The notes: generated from the letters alone by a model not told the origin. Shown: positions 49,945 to 58,875, counted from the stretch's first letter. The stretch is 64,000 bases of DNA from Streptomyces clavuligerus (GCF_005519465.1 NZ_CP027858.1:5436001-5500000), one strand, 5' to 3'. Made by a program: numbers and translations.

Positions 49945-52491
49945 GTGGGGCACGGAGTGCGGGAACTCGTACTGGAATTGAACGGCAGGACCTGGGCGCT
50001 CGATCCGGCGCGGTCGTACACCCTGGGGCGGGACCCGCAGGGAGATCTGGTCCTGGAGGACGCCAGGGTCTCCTGGCGGCACGCGACCATCGGCTGGGAC
50101 GGCCGGAGCTGGGTCATCGAGGACCACGGCAGCACCAACGGCACCTATGCCGAGGGACGCCGTATCCACCGGATGGAGCTGGGCCCCGGCTCCGCCGTTC
50201 ATGTGGGCAACGCCAACGACGGCCCCCGGATCAACCTCTCCGGCCCGGTGGGCACCCCCGCCGCCCGCCCGGCCGCCCAGGCGTCGTACCCGTCGCAGGA
50301 GTCGTACGAGCAGCAGTACGACTACCAGCCGCAGCCGCTTCAGCAGCATGAGTCTCACCCGCCGTACGAGTCCCACCAGCAGCACGGGATCCCGCAGCCC
50401 TACGCGCCTCAGCAGTCCTCCCCCTCGTACGAGCGGTCCCCGCAGCAGCCGGGCACCGGTCCCGTCCCGGCCGAACGCGGCCCCACCACGTTCCACCGGC
50501 TCTCCCTCGGCCGTGTCATGCGCATCGGCCGGGCGCTGGAGAACGAACTCGTCGTCGCCGACCTCCAGGTCTCCCGGCACCACGCCGAGTTCACGGCCAC
50601 CCCCGACGGCCGCTTCCAGATCCGTGACCTCGGCTCCCACAACGGCACCTATGTCAACGGCCGGCCCATCGCCGCCTCCGCCACCGCGGTCATCGGCCCG
50701 GGCGACATCGTCGGCGTCGGGCACTCCACGTTCCGGATCGTCGGCGAACGGCTGGAGGAGTTCATCGACACGGGCGAGATCACCTTCTCCGCCCGCCATC
50801 TCACCGTCACCGTCGACGGCGGCCGACAGATCCTGCGCGATGTCTCCTTCGGCGTCCCCGAGAAGTCCCTCGTCGGGGTCATCGGCCCCTCGGGCTCCGG
50901 CAAGTCCACCCTGCTGAAGGCCCTCACCGGCTACCGGCCCGCCGACGAGGGCGATGTCCTCTACGACAGCCGCAGCCTCTACAAGCAGTTCGCCGAGTTG
51001 CGCCGCCGTATCGGCCTGGTCCCGCAGGACGACATCCTGCACAAGGAGCTGACCGTACGGAAGGCGCTGAGGTACGCGGCCGAGCTGCGTTTCCCCGGCG
51101 ACACCGGCCAGGACGAGCGCGAGGCCCGCATCGGCGAGGTGCTGCGCGAGCTGAAGCTCGACGCGCACCAGGGCAAGAAGATCTCCTCCCTCTCCGGCGG
51201 CCAGCGCAAGCGGGTCTCGGTCGCGCTGGAGCTGCTGACCAAGCCGTCACTGCTCTTCCTCGACGAGCCCACTTCCGGCCTCGACCCGGGCATGGACCGC
51301 GATGTGATGCAGCTGCTGCGCTCGCTCGCCGACGACGGCCGCACCGTCCTCGTGGTCACCCACTCGGTCGCCGAGCTCCAGCTCTGCGACAGGGTGCTGG
51401 TCATGGCCCCCGGCGGCGCGGTCGCCTACTTCGGGCCCCCGGACGAGGCGCTCACCTTCTTCGGCTACACCACCTGGGCCGATGTGTTCTCCGCGTTCGA
51501 GAACTACCGCGACTACGACTGGTCGGGCCGCTGGCGCGGATCACAGCACTACCAGCTGTACGCGGCGGACATCGACGCCGTCGCCGACGCCGCCCGGACC
51601 GTGCCCCCGCCCCCGGCCCGGCGGGTCCGCCCGCCGAAGCCGCAGAGCTGGGGCTCCCAGCTCCGGACCCTGATACGCCGCTATGTCTCCGTCATCGCGT
51701 CCGACCGGGGCTTCCTGGCCCTGATGCTGATCCTGCCCGCCGTGCTCGGCGTGGTCAGCGCCGTGGTCCCGGCCGCGTACGGGCTCACCGCCCCGGACGA
51801 CGGCAAGGACGAGTTCAACAGCGACGCCGGGACGATCCTGCTGATCCTCGCCATCGGTATGTGCTTCTCCGGCGCGGCCAACTCCGTCCGTGAGCTGATC
51901 AAGGAACGGGTGATCTACGAACGGGAACGCGCCACCGGCCTCTCCCGCTCGGCCTATCTCCTCTCCAAGGTGATCGTCCTCGGAGCGATCACGGCCCTCC
52001 AGGGCGTCGTCCTCTGCGCCATCGGCCTCCTCCCGCGTGAGCTGCCCGCCGAGGGGCTGCTGCTGCCGCCCGCCGTGGAGCTGGGCGTGGTGATCATCGC
52101 CCTGGGCCTCACCTCGATGATGGCGGGCCTGGTGATCTCGTCCCTGGTGCGCACGGCCGAGAAGACCATGCCGCTGCTGGTGATGTTCGCGATCGTCCAG
52201 ATCGTCTTCACCGGTGTCCTCTTCAAGGTGTACGCCACCCCCGGACTCGAACAGCTCTCCTGGCTGATGCCCTCCCGCTGGGCCGTCGCGGGCACCGGGG
52301 CCACACTCGACCTGGGCCGGCTGATGCCGCCCTGGGACCGGGACCGGCCGGGCGACCTCGACCCGCTCTGGGAGCACACGGCGGGGCAGTGGGGGATCAA
52401 CCTCACCGTACTGCTGCTGCTCGGAGCGGTCTGCGGCGTCGCCGTGGCCCGGCTGCTGCGCCGCCACGAGCCCGAGGTCATGCGCTCCTGA
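49945..52491 (+). CDS. ABCG-type ABC transporter with two N-terminal FHA domains
   Basis: 848 residues, one chain. FHA domain 1 (about 22-90: YTLGRDPQGDLVLED, HGSTNGTY), a Gln/Pro/Tyr/Ser-rich linker (about 105-180), FHA domain 2 (about 185-255: RIGRALENELVV, SRHHAEF, GSHNGTYVNG), an ATPase domain (Walker A GPSGSGKST at about 313, LSGGQRKRVSV near 416, LLFLDEPTSGLD near 436) and an ABC2-type permease domain with about six membrane segments from 590. FHA domains bind phosphothreonine, so Ser/Thr kinase control is expected. Comparable to mycobacterial Rv1747, which exports a cell-envelope lipid; substrate here unknown. Confidence 0.92.
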   Translation: MGHGVRELVLELNGRTWALDPARSYTLGRDPQGDLVLEDARVSWRHATIGWDGRSWVIEDHGSTNGTYAEGRRIHRMELGPGSAVHVGNANDGPRINLSGPVGTPAARPAAQASYPSQESYEQQYDYQPQPLQQHESHPPYESHQQHGIPQPYAPQQSSPSYERSPQQPGTGPVPAERGPTTFHRLSLGRVMRIGRALENELVVADLQVSRHHAEFTATPDGRFQIRDLGSHNGTYVNGRPIAASATAVIGPGDIVGVGHSTFRIVGERLEEFIDTGEITFSARHLTVTVDGGRQILRDVSFGVPEKSLVGVIGPSGSGKSTLLKALTGYRPADEGDVLYDSRSLYKQFAELRRRIGLVPQDDILHKELTVRKALRYAAELRFPGDTGQDEREARIGEVLRELKLDAHQGKKISSLSGGQRKRVSVALELLTKPSLLFLDEPTSGLDPGMDRDVMQLLRSLADDGRTVLVVTHSVAELQLCDRVLVMAPGGAVAYFGPPDEALTFFGYTTWADVFSAFENYRDYDWSGRWRGSQHYQLYAADIDAVADAARTVPPPPARRVRPPKPQSWGSQLRTLIRRYVSVIASDRGFLALMLILPAVLGVVSAVVPAAYGLTAPDDGKDEFNSDAGTILLILAIGMCFSGAANSVRELIKERVIYERERATGLSRSAYLLSKVIVLGAITALQGVVLCAIGLLPRELPAEGLLLPPAVELGVVIIALGLTSMMAGLVISSLVRTAEKTMPLLVMFAIVQIVFTGVLFKVYATPGLEQLSWLMPSRWAVAGTGATLDLGRLMPPWDRDRPGDLDPLWEHTAGQWGINLTVLLLLGAVCGVAVARLLRRHEPEVMRS

Positions 52492-52525
52492 CCCCCGCCC
52501 CCGGCAGGACGGGGACGTCGACGAA

Positions 52526-52572
52526 GCGAAGGGCGGCCCGCCCCGGATTCACCGGGGCGGGCCGCCCTTCGC
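52526..52572. terminator. Long perfect terminator hairpin between the FHA-ABC and transglycosylase genes
   Basis: A 21-base perfect stem (arms start GCGAAGGGCGG and end CCGCCCTTCGC) with loop ATTCA, between convergent genes. Confidence 0.9.
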
Positions 52573-52628
52573 GTCTGATGTGCGCGTCAGCGCGCCGTTC
52601 CCGCGCGGGCGGGACGAGCAGCCGTGGC

Positions 52629-53345
52629 TCAGTAGGCGCCGAAGACGTTGTCGATCGAGCCGTAGCGGTCGGCGGCGTAGTTGGCCGCGGCCACGATGTT
52701 GGCGACCGGGTGGTACAGGTCGAACGGGGTGCCCGAGACGTGGTACGCGTTGAAGGTCGGCTGGATGACCTGGAGCAGACCCTTCGACGGCGTGCCGTTC
52801 ACGGCGTTGATGTCCCAGTTGTTGATGGCCATCGGGTTGCCGCTGGACTCCCGCATGATGTTGCGGTGCAGCCCGTTGTAGCTGCCCGGGATGCCTTCCT
52901 TCTTCATGATGGACAGTGCCTCACGAATCCAGCCGTCCAGGTTGTTCGGGTAGACGGCGGCGGGCGCGGCCGGGGCGGCCACGGTGCGGGCGGCGACGGT
53001 CCGGCTGGCCGGGGCCTCGTCGGCGGCCCGCTCCTCGGCGGCCTTCTTGGCGGCGGCGTCGAGCTTGGCCTGCGCCTCGGCCTTGACCTCGGCGTCCGCC
53101 TTGACGGCGTTCTCGACCTGGGTCTCGATGGCCGACTTCTGGGAGTCGAGCTGGAGCAGGGCGGGCTTTCCGGCGGCGCCCTGGAGGGCGACCGGGGCGA
53201 CCTCGGCGGCGGCCTTGGTCTCGGTGGCGCCGTTGGTGGGCACGAGCGTCAGGGTGACGGCTGCGGCGCCTGCGGCGGCGATACCGGCGATCGAGGCCCG
53301 GCGGGCCTTGGTCATACGGGTGCTGCGAATGCTGGACGCGGACAT
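52629..53345 (-). CDS. Secreted lytic transglycosylase (SLT) domain protein
   Basis: 238 residues. A twin-basic start and hydrophobic signal (about 12-40: ARRASIAGIAAAGAAAVTLT), an Ala/Glu/Lys-rich coiled linker (about 60-125), and a C-terminal SLT domain (IMRESSGNPMAINNWD near 160 with the catalytic Glu; PSKGLLQVIQPTF; ANYAADRYGSIDNVFGAY end). Cuts peptidoglycan; such proteins are secreted during growth or development. ATG 53345 has AGAGG upstream. The long leader contains a large inverted repeat. Confidence 0.9.
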   Translation of the reverse strand: MSASSIRSTRMTKARRASIAGIAAAGAAAVTLTLVPTNGATETKAAAEVAPVALQGAAGKPALLQLDSQKSAIETQVENAVKADAEVKAEAQAKLDAAAKKAAEERAADEAPASRTVAARTVAAPAAPAAVYPNNLDGWIREALSIMKKEGIPGSYNGLHRNIMRESSGNPMAINNWDINAVNGTPSKGLLQVIQPTFNAYHVSGTPFDLYHPVANIVAAANYAADRYGSIDNVFGAY

Positions 53346-53465
53346 CAGACGTACCTCTTTGCTTCGGGAAGTCGCATCAGGCCGTGAGCGGCGCTGCGCT
53401 CCATCGGCGGGCGGCGACCGGGCAATTCTTAGCGCCCGCAAAATGCCCTGGCAAAGATGTGACGT

Positions 53466-53561
53466 ACGAAGCCGGATAGTGGATCAGGGAGCAGCTCTGG
53501 AGGGTTCAACGGGGCTTCATCCCCGCTCACGCGGTCCTTATGTTGCCACTAACCAGCTTCG
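53466..53561. repeat. Long inverted repeat in the leader of the transglycosylase gene
   Basis: Arms at 53466-53482 and 53545-53561 pair at 15 of 17 positions (ACGAAGCCGGATAGTGG against the complement of CCACTAACCAGCTTCGT) and enclose 62 bases that hold another hairpin (CGGGG/CCCCG). The region is less GC-rich than its surroundings. Could be a structured 5' leader of the minus-strand gene or a terminator for queA. Confidence 0.6.
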
Positions 53562-53610
53562 TAAGTGATGTGCGTCCTATGTGCGGGCTCACATCGGCCC
53601 CACTTCACTC

Positions 53611-54705
53611 TTACGATGCGTTGCTCCAGCAATTCAATGAGTAAGGATAGTCATCCGGAAGTACGAGATGGACGTCCCCGAACTCGTGCCAGAGATAGAG
53701 CCCCCGCAGCGCCTCGTCGTACGCACGGCTCAGCGCGGGCCTGCCCGCGATGGCCTCCAGCATCAGCAGATGGGACGCAGCGGGCTCGTGCAGCCCGGTC
53801 AGCAGCCCGTCCACGGCCCGCACCCCCCGCTTCGGGCCGATCACCAGATCGGTCCACCCCGACGCCTCCCGCACCACGCCGTCCGCCCCCGTCGCGGACT
53901 CCAGGGCCCGCACCGCCGTCGTCCCCACCGCCAAGATCCGGCCACCGCCCGCGCGCGCCGCGTTCACCAGCCACGCCGACGCCGCCGGGACCGCGAAGCG
54001 CTCCGGGTACGGAGGCTCGTGCGCCTCCGCCGACGCCACCCCCGTGTGCAGGACGACCGGGGCGAACTGCACCCCCCGGCGCACCAGCGCCGCCACCGTC
54101 CGCTCTGTGAAGGGACGCGCCGCACTCGGCATCTCCGCCGAGCCCGAGCCGTCGGGGGAGCGCCGCGCGAACACCGTCTGATACGCGGAGAGCGGCTGGT
54201 CCCCGGCGGTGTACCCGTACCGGATAGGCCTGCCGCAGCGCCCCAGCAGCTCCGGGACCGGCGTGGATACCCACGCCCACCACAGCCGCCCGGAGCCGGG
54301 GGAGAGCGGCGCCTCCTGCACCAGCCGCTCACCCCCGGGCAGCCGGACCACCGCGCCCACCGGGCCGCCCGCCCTCGGCAGACTGCTGCCCCGGCCGTCG
54401 GGCGTCCGCAGCTCCACCGCCCACCGGCCGTCGTCCCCCCGGGTCGAGAAGTGGACGACGACCGGCTCGCCCTGCACCCGCCCGTTCACGGCGGCGGGCA
54501 GCGTCCGCGACGTATTGACGACCAGCACGTCCCCGGCCCGCAGCAGCCCCGGCAGCTCCCCGAAGACCCGGTGCGAGACCCGCTCACCGCGCGAGACCAG
54601 CAGCCGGACGTCGTCCCGCCCCGCACCCCGCACCTCCGCCGGCACCCCTGCCGACAACTCGTCGGGCACCCGCAGCGCCACCGGCGCGTCGGCCCTCTCC
54701 GCCAT
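53611..54705 (-). CDS. queA: S-adenosylmethionine:tRNA ribosyltransferase-isomerase (QueA)
   Basis: 364 residues from ATG 54705 (a GTG at 54720 would add five). Makes epoxyqueuosine in tRNA from preQ1 and SAM. LVVNTSRTLPAAVNGR near 65, RPIRYGYTAGDQPLSAYQTVFA near 160 (quoted short of its end), TLRTAV-type segments and FVRSALFE-like LWHEFGDVHLVL at the end are family features. The last 14 codons (after LVLPDD) use A/T-ending codons quite unlike the rest. Follows an SDR gene on the same strand by 150 bases. Confidence 0.87.
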   Translation of the reverse strand: MAERADAPVALRVPDELSAGVPAEVRGAGRDDVRLLVSRGERVSHRVFGELPGLLRAGDVLVVNTSRTLPAAVNGRVQGEPVVVHFSTRGDDGRWAVELRTPDGRGSSLPRAGGPVGAVVRLPGGERLVQEAPLSPGSGRLWWAWVSTPVPELLGRCGRPIRYGYTAGDQPLSAYQTVFARRSPDGSGSAEMPSAARPFTERTVAALVRRGVQFAPVVLHTGVASAEAHEPPYPERFAVPAASAWLVNAARAGGGRILAVGTTAVRALESATGADGVVREASGWTDLVIGPKRGVRAVDGLLTGLHEPAASHLLMLEAIAGRPALSRAYDEALRGLYLWHEFGDVHLVLPDDYPYSLNCWSNAS

Positions 54706-54855
54706 CGTCCTCACCCGCACCCCTTCTCCCCACCCGCTCGCACGTCCGGCCGGTTCCCGACGCCCCCGCGCCGCGCCGCCGACCCCGGAGGGGCCCAGAC
54801 GGCCCCGTACCGCTTCTCCCGGCGGCTCCCCGTTCCTCCCGGCGGCTCCCGGCGA

Positions 54856-55551
54856 CTACACCGTCCCCAGCAGGGCGGGAGCCGTGTACCGCCCGCTCGC
54901 GGGCCGCTCGTCCAGCAGCCGCAGAAAACCGGGGACGACGGACTCCGGCGCCGGCCGGTACTCACTGACGTCGGGCACCGCCGCCCTGTACAGATCGGTG
55001 TCCATGTCACCCGGGTCCACCGCCCACACCCGCAGCCCCGGCTCCTCGACCGCCAGCACCGCCGCGAGCTGGTCGAGCGCCGCCTTCGACGCCCCGTACC
55101 CGCCCCAGGTCCCGTAGGCCTCGGCCGCCGCGTCCGAACTGATCGCGACCACCGTGCCCGCCGGGGCCTCCCGCAGCAGCGGCAGCGCCTCCTGCACCAG
55201 CCCCAGCGCCGCCACCACATTGGTCTCCAGCGCCTCCCGCAGCCCCTCCAGCGGCTGAGCGTCCAGCCGCACCAGCGGCTCCGCCCCCAGCACGCTCGCA
55301 TTGCTCACCAGCAGATCGAGACCGCCCAGCTCCCGCGCCGCCGCCACCAGGGCGGCCCGGTGCGCCGCGTCGCGCACATCGCCCGGGACCGCCACCACCC
55401 GCGTACCGTGCACCCCCACGAACTCCGCCGCCCGCCGCAGCACCCCCTCGCTCCTGGCGCCCAGCACCAGATCCCAGCCACGCTCCGCGAGCGCCGCCGC
55501 CAGCGCGCGCCCCAGCCCCTTCGAACCACCCGTGATCACCGCGACCGGCAT
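54856..55551 (-). CDS. SDR-family NAD(P)-dependent oxidoreductase
   Basis: 231 residues. VITGGSKGLGRALAAALAERG near the start (quoted in part), GDVRDAAHRA, VSNASVLG, ISSDAAAEAYGTWGGYGASKAALDQ with Ser-Tyr-Lys, and VDPGDMDTDLY. Substrate unknown; distinct from the SDR at 23701 in keeping the normal YxxxK. ATG 55551 has GGAGGCGG upstream. An 8-bp tandem repeat lies 22 bases upstream in its leader, and queA follows downstream. Confidence 0.87.
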   Translation of the reverse strand: MPVAVITGGSKGLGRALAAALAERGWDLVLGARSEGVLRRAAEFVGVHGTRVVAVPGDVRDAAHRAALVAAARELGGLDLLVSNASVLGAEPLVRLDAQPLEGLREALETNVVAALGLVQEALPLLREAPAGTVVAISSDAAAEAYGTWGGYGASKAALDQLAAVLAVEEPGLRVWAVDPGDMDTDLYRAAVPDVSEYRPAPESVVPGFLRLLDERPASGRYTAPALLGTV

Positions 55552-55572
55552 ACCGCCCGCCTCCTCTTCATG

Positions 55573-55636
55573 CGTTTCCGCGTGCTCGCGTGCTCGCGTG
55601 CTCGCGTTCCCGCGTTTCCGCGTGCTCGCGTTTCCT
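55573..55636. repeat. 8-bp tandem repeat in the leader of the SDR gene
   Basis: Eight consecutive 8-base units: CGTTTCCG, three CGTGCTCG, CGTTCCCG, CGTTTCCG, CGTGCTCG, CGTTTCCT. A short simple-sequence repeat with two interleaved unit types. Not a multiple of three, and outside the coding sequence. Confidence 0.92.
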
Positions 55637-55824
55637 CCGCCTCCCCGGGGCCCGCCGGACCGGGGAGGCGGAGCCGACACCCCCAACCGTAGAAACGCGC
55701 CACCCCCGCCGCGTCCGCCCCGGGACCCCACCCACCGGGCCCTTCGACCTAGTCCCCGGGCCGCACCCACCACGCCGCCCCTGGCCCGATACGGACGGTC
55801 ACACCCCGCCGGTACGGTGATTTC

Positions 55825-56970
55825 ATGAGCCATTCACCCAGCTCGGGCCTTGCCGCCGTGAGCACCGCGCTGCTCGCCATGAGCAGGCACCTCCAGGTCC
55901 GCGACGTCCTCAAGACGATCGTCGCGTCCGCCCGGGAGCTGCTGGACGCGGAGTACGCGGCGCTCGGCGTCCCCGACGACCACGGAGGCTTCGCCCAGTT
56001 CGTCGTCGACGGCGTCAGCGACGCCCAGTGGAAGGCGATCGGCCCGCTGCCCCGGCAGCACGGCATCCTCGCCGCGATGCTCCACGACGCCAGGACCGAA
56101 CGGCTCGCCGACGTCCGCGAGGACCCCCGCTTCGAGGGCTGGCCCGAGGCCCACCCCGACATGTCCGACTTCCTCGGCCTGCCGATCAAGGACGGCGACG
56201 ACACCATCGGCGCCCTCTTCCTCGCCAACAAGCGCTGCCCCGCCCCCACGGGCGGCTGCGGCTTCACCGAGGACGACGAGGAACTCCTCTCGATCCTCGC
56301 CCAGCACGCCGCCATCGCCCTCACCAACGCCCGGCTGTACGAGCGCAGCCGCGAGCTGACCATCGCCGAGGAGCGCTCCCGCCTCGCCCACGAGCTGCAC
56401 GACGCCGTCAGCCAGAAACTGTTCTCGCTGCGGCTCACCGCCCAGGCCGCCGCCGCCCTCGTGGACCGCGACCCCGGCCGGGCCAAGGGCGAACTGCAAC
56501 AGGTCGCCGCCCTCGCCGCCGAAGCCGCGGACGAACTGCGCGCCGCGGTGGTGGAGCTGCGCCCCGCCGCACTCGACGAGGACGGCCTGGTGCACACCCT
56601 GCGCACCCAGATCCAGGTCCTCGACCGGGCCCACAGCGCCACGGTCACCTTCGACGCCCGCGGCATCAAGGCCCTGCCCGCCTCCCAGGAGGAAGCCCTG
56701 CTCCGGGTCGCCCAGGAGGCCCTGCACAACGCCCTGCGGCACTCGGGCGCCGACCGCGTCGACGTCGTCCTCAGCCGCCGCCCCCAGGGAGTCCTGCTCA
56801 GCGTCAGCGACAACGGCAAGGGTTTTGAACCGAGCGCGGTCCGCCGGGCCGGCCGCCACCTCGGCCTCGTCTCCATGCGGGACCGGGCCGGCGGCGTCGG
56901 CGGCAGGCTCAGGGTCCGTTCGGCGCCCGGCGAGGGCACCACGATCGACATGGAGGTCCCCTGTGGGTGA
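55825..56970 (+). CDS. GAF-domain sensor histidine kinase (NarL/DesK type)
   Basis: 381 residues, no membrane segment. A GAF domain at about 25-170 (LLDAEYAALGVPDDHGG; PMSDFLGLPIK-like DMSDFLGLPI; GALFLANK), a HisKA_3 dimerisation domain with the phosphoacceptor His at 192 in AHELHDAVSQKLF, and a HATPase domain (QEALHNALRHSGA; VSDNGKGFEP; GLVSMRDRAGGVGG). Cytosolic sensing, perhaps of a small molecule or redox state. Overlaps the response regulator gene by eight bases. Confidence 0.93.
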   Translation: MSHSPSSGLAAVSTALLAMSRHLQVRDVLKTIVASARELLDAEYAALGVPDDHGGFAQFVVDGVSDAQWKAIGPLPRQHGILAAMLHDARTERLADVREDPRFEGWPEAHPDMSDFLGLPIKDGDDTIGALFLANKRCPAPTGGCGFTEDDEELLSILAQHAAIALTNARLYERSRELTIAEERSRLAHELHDAVSQKLFSLRLTAQAAAALVDRDPGRAKGELQQVAALAAEAADELRAAVVELRPAALDEDGLVHTLRTQIQVLDRAHSATVTFDARGIKALPASQEEALLRVAQEALHNALRHSGADRVDVVLSRRPQGVLLSVSDNGKGFEPSAVRRAGRHLGLVSMRDRAGGVGGRLRVRSAPGEGTTIDMEVPCG

Positions 56971-57607
56971 CACACGGATCAGAGTCCTGCTCGTCGACGA
57001 CCACCAGGTGGTCCGCCGGGGGCTGCGCACCTTCCTGGAGGTCCAGGACGACATCGAGGTCGTCGGGGAGGCCGGGGACGGCGCCGAGGGCGTCGCCCGC
57101 GCCGAGGAGCTGCGGCCCGACATCGTCCTCATGGATGTGAAGATGCCCGGCACCGACGGCATCGAGGCGCTGCGGCGGCTGCGCGAACTGGCGAACCCGG
57201 CCCGGGTGCTCGTCGTCACCAGCTTCACCGAACAGCGCACGGTGATCCCCGCCCTGCGCGCGGGTGCGTCCGGCTACGTCTACAAGGACATCGACCCGGA
57301 GGCGCTGGCCGGCGCCATCCGCTCCGTCCACGCGGGCCATGTGCTGCTCCAGCCCGAGGTCGCCGGAGCCCTCCTCGCACAGGAGGAGCAGGGCGGCGGC
57401 ACCGGCCGCGGCAGCACCCTCACCGAGCGCGAGCGCGAGGTGCTGGGCCTGATCGCCGACGGCCGCTCCAACCGGGAGATCGCCCGGGCGCTGGTGCTCT
57501 CGGAGAAGACGGTCAAGACTCATGTCTCGAACATCCTGATGAAACTGGACCTCGCCGACCGCACCCAGGCCGCCCTCTGGGCCGTGCGCCACGGTCTCAC
57601 CGGGTGA
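56963..57607 (+). CDS. LuxR/NarL-family response regulator
   Basis: 214 residues. Receiver domain (about 5-120) with VLLVDDHQVVRRGL, the phospho-Asp at 58 in IVLMDVKMPG and the conserved VTSF and YVYKDI segments. C-terminal LuxR helix-turn-helix (about 145-205: LTEREREVLGLIADGRSNREIA, quoted short; TVKTHVSNILMKLDL). GTG 56963 with GGAGG. Partner of the GAF kinase. Lies just upstream of chpE, whose control by this pair is possible but unproven. Confidence 0.94.
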   Translation: MGDTRIRVLLVDDHQVVRRGLRTFLEVQDDIEVVGEAGDGAEGVARAEELRPDIVLMDVKMPGTDGIEALRRLRELANPARVLVVTSFTEQRTVIPALRAGASGYVYKDIDPEALAGAIRSVHAGHVLLQPEVAGALLAQEEQGGGTGRGSTLTEREREVLGLIADGRSNREIARALVLSEKTVKTHVSNILMKLDLADRTQAALWAVRHGLTG

Positions 57608-57756
57608 CCACAGTCGTTTGATCCGGTTCCCGTTCGATACGAGATTCATACTGTCGGGTGTATGTCACCCGGATGGCGCATCCTCCCGGGCGGCCGGACG
57701 TTCTCCAGGGCGTGCTGCGGTGAACCGCCGCAGCGGAAGCCAGGAGGAATGACGAA

Positions 57757-57999
57757 GTGAAGAACCTGAAGAAGGCCGCCGCCCTCACCATGATCACGGG
57801 CAGCCTGCTCGCCGCCGGAGCCGGTGCCGCCTCCGCCAGCGGCGCCGCCGCCGGCGCCGAGGCCGTCGGCTCCCCGGGCATCGTCTCGGGCAACGTGGTC
57901 CAGGTCCCCGTCCACGTTCCCGTCAACAAGTCGGGCAACACGGTCAACGTCATCGGCGTGCTGAACCCGGCCTTCGCCAACCAGGCCGCCAACGTCTGA
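57757..57999 (+). CDS. chpE: Short chaplin ChpE
   Basis: 80 residues. MKNLKKAAALTMITGSLLAA begins a signal peptide ending near residue 28, then a single chaplin domain GSPGIVSGNVVQVPVHVPVN with the following GNTVNVIGVLNPAFAN. The domain lacks the cysteine pair of most chaplins, as ChpE does in S. coelicolor. Chaplins are amyloid-forming surface proteins that coat aerial hyphae and lower water surface tension. GTG 57757 has AGGAGG at eight bases. A CGGGTG/CACCCG hairpin at 57655-57671 lies in its leader. Confidence 0.95.
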   Translation: MKNLKKAAALTMITGSLLAAGAGAASASGAAAGAEAVGSPGIVSGNVVQVPVHVPVNKSGNTVNVIGVLNPAFANQAANV

Positions 58000-58080
58000 C
58001 GCTCCCGGTGAGGCCGGGCCGCCTCCCCCTGCGCACGGGCCCGGCCTCACCCCCGGGGGCACACCCCCCACCGAGCGGAA

Positions 58081-58875
58081 CTACGCCCCCCGCTCCCGCT
58101 CCTCCACCCAGGCGTTGTACGCGGCCACCTGCGCCCGCCGCGCCACCCGCTCCACCGGCCGCAGCGCCTGCGCCCGCGCCGCCATCTCCGCCGCGCTCAC
58201 CGCACCGCCGTGACCGCTCCCGTGCGCCACGGAGATCAGCAGCCCCACCCGCTGCGCCAGCTCCAGCACCCGTACCGCCCGCGGCGGATACCCCGGCGCC
58301 AGCGCCTGGCGCCCCCGCTCCGCCCGCGCCCGGTACGCGTCCACCGCCGCCTCGGCCACCGGCCCCGACGCCGCCACGTCCAGCCGCGTCAGCGCCTCCG
58401 TCGCCTCCCGCAGCCCCTCCGCCAGCTCCCGCTCCGCCTCACCGAGCGAGGGCACGTCCGCGGGCGGGGCCTCCCGGACCGGCAGACAGTGCCAGACGAC
58501 CTCCACATGGACGTCCTCCGCACCGGGCCCCGCCCCCGCCTCGGACACCTCGGGCACCAGCCCGTACGGGGCCCCGTACCCGACGACCGCCTCCCCGGCA
58601 TCCAGCGCCCGCGCGTTGAACTCCGGCGGACCGCTCAGCCCCAGCGGATGCCCCGGCGCGGGCAGCGCCACCCGCCAGCCCCGCACACCGAGCGCCCGCA
58701 GCCGCCCCAGCGCCAGGGTGAGGCCCACCGGCCCCGGCTCACCCGGCACCTGTGCCACCCGGTGCACCGCGTCACCCCCCGTGATCGTGAGCGCCGCGTC
58801 ATCGGGCGACACGAGCCCCGCCAGCAGAGCGTTGCCCCAGGCGGCCAACCGTCCAGATCGTGGTTCCGAAAGCAT
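58081..58875 (-). CDS. Conserved hypothetical protein
   Basis: 264 residues, soluble, with no domain I recognise. Segments ALTITGGDAVHRVAQVPG, GWRVALPAPGHPLGLSGPPEFN (quoted in part) and DVHVEVVWHCLPV suggest a mixed alpha/beta domain, followed by a helical, Arg/Ala-rich C-terminal half. Found in this position beside chpE in my memory of S. coelicolor. ATG 58875 is used. Diverges from the ABC ATPase gene. Confidence 0.72.
   Translation of the reverse strand: MLSEPRSGRLAAWGNALLAGLVSPDDAALTITGGDAVHRVAQVPGEPGPVGLTLALGRLRALGVRGWRVALPAPGHPLGLSGPPEFNARALDAGEAVVGYGAPYGLVPEVSEAGAGPGAEDVHVEVVWHCLPVREAPPADVPSLGEAERELAEGLREATEALTRLDVAASGPVAEAAVDAYRARAERGRQALAPGYPPRAVRVLELAQRVGLLISVAHGSGHGGAVSAAEMAARAQALRPVERVARRAQVAAYNAWVEERERGA

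Noticed and set aside
53440..53600. c-di-AMP (ydaO) riboswitch in front of the transglycosylase gene
   Set aside because: A structured leader is likely, but the conserved ydaO sequence blocks could not be matched on either strand; reported only as an inverted repeat.
57608..57756. BldN-type promoter for chpE
   Set aside because: No convincing CGTAAC-N16-CGTTGA pair could be placed; only a CATACT box and a CGGGTG/CACCCG hairpin are visible.
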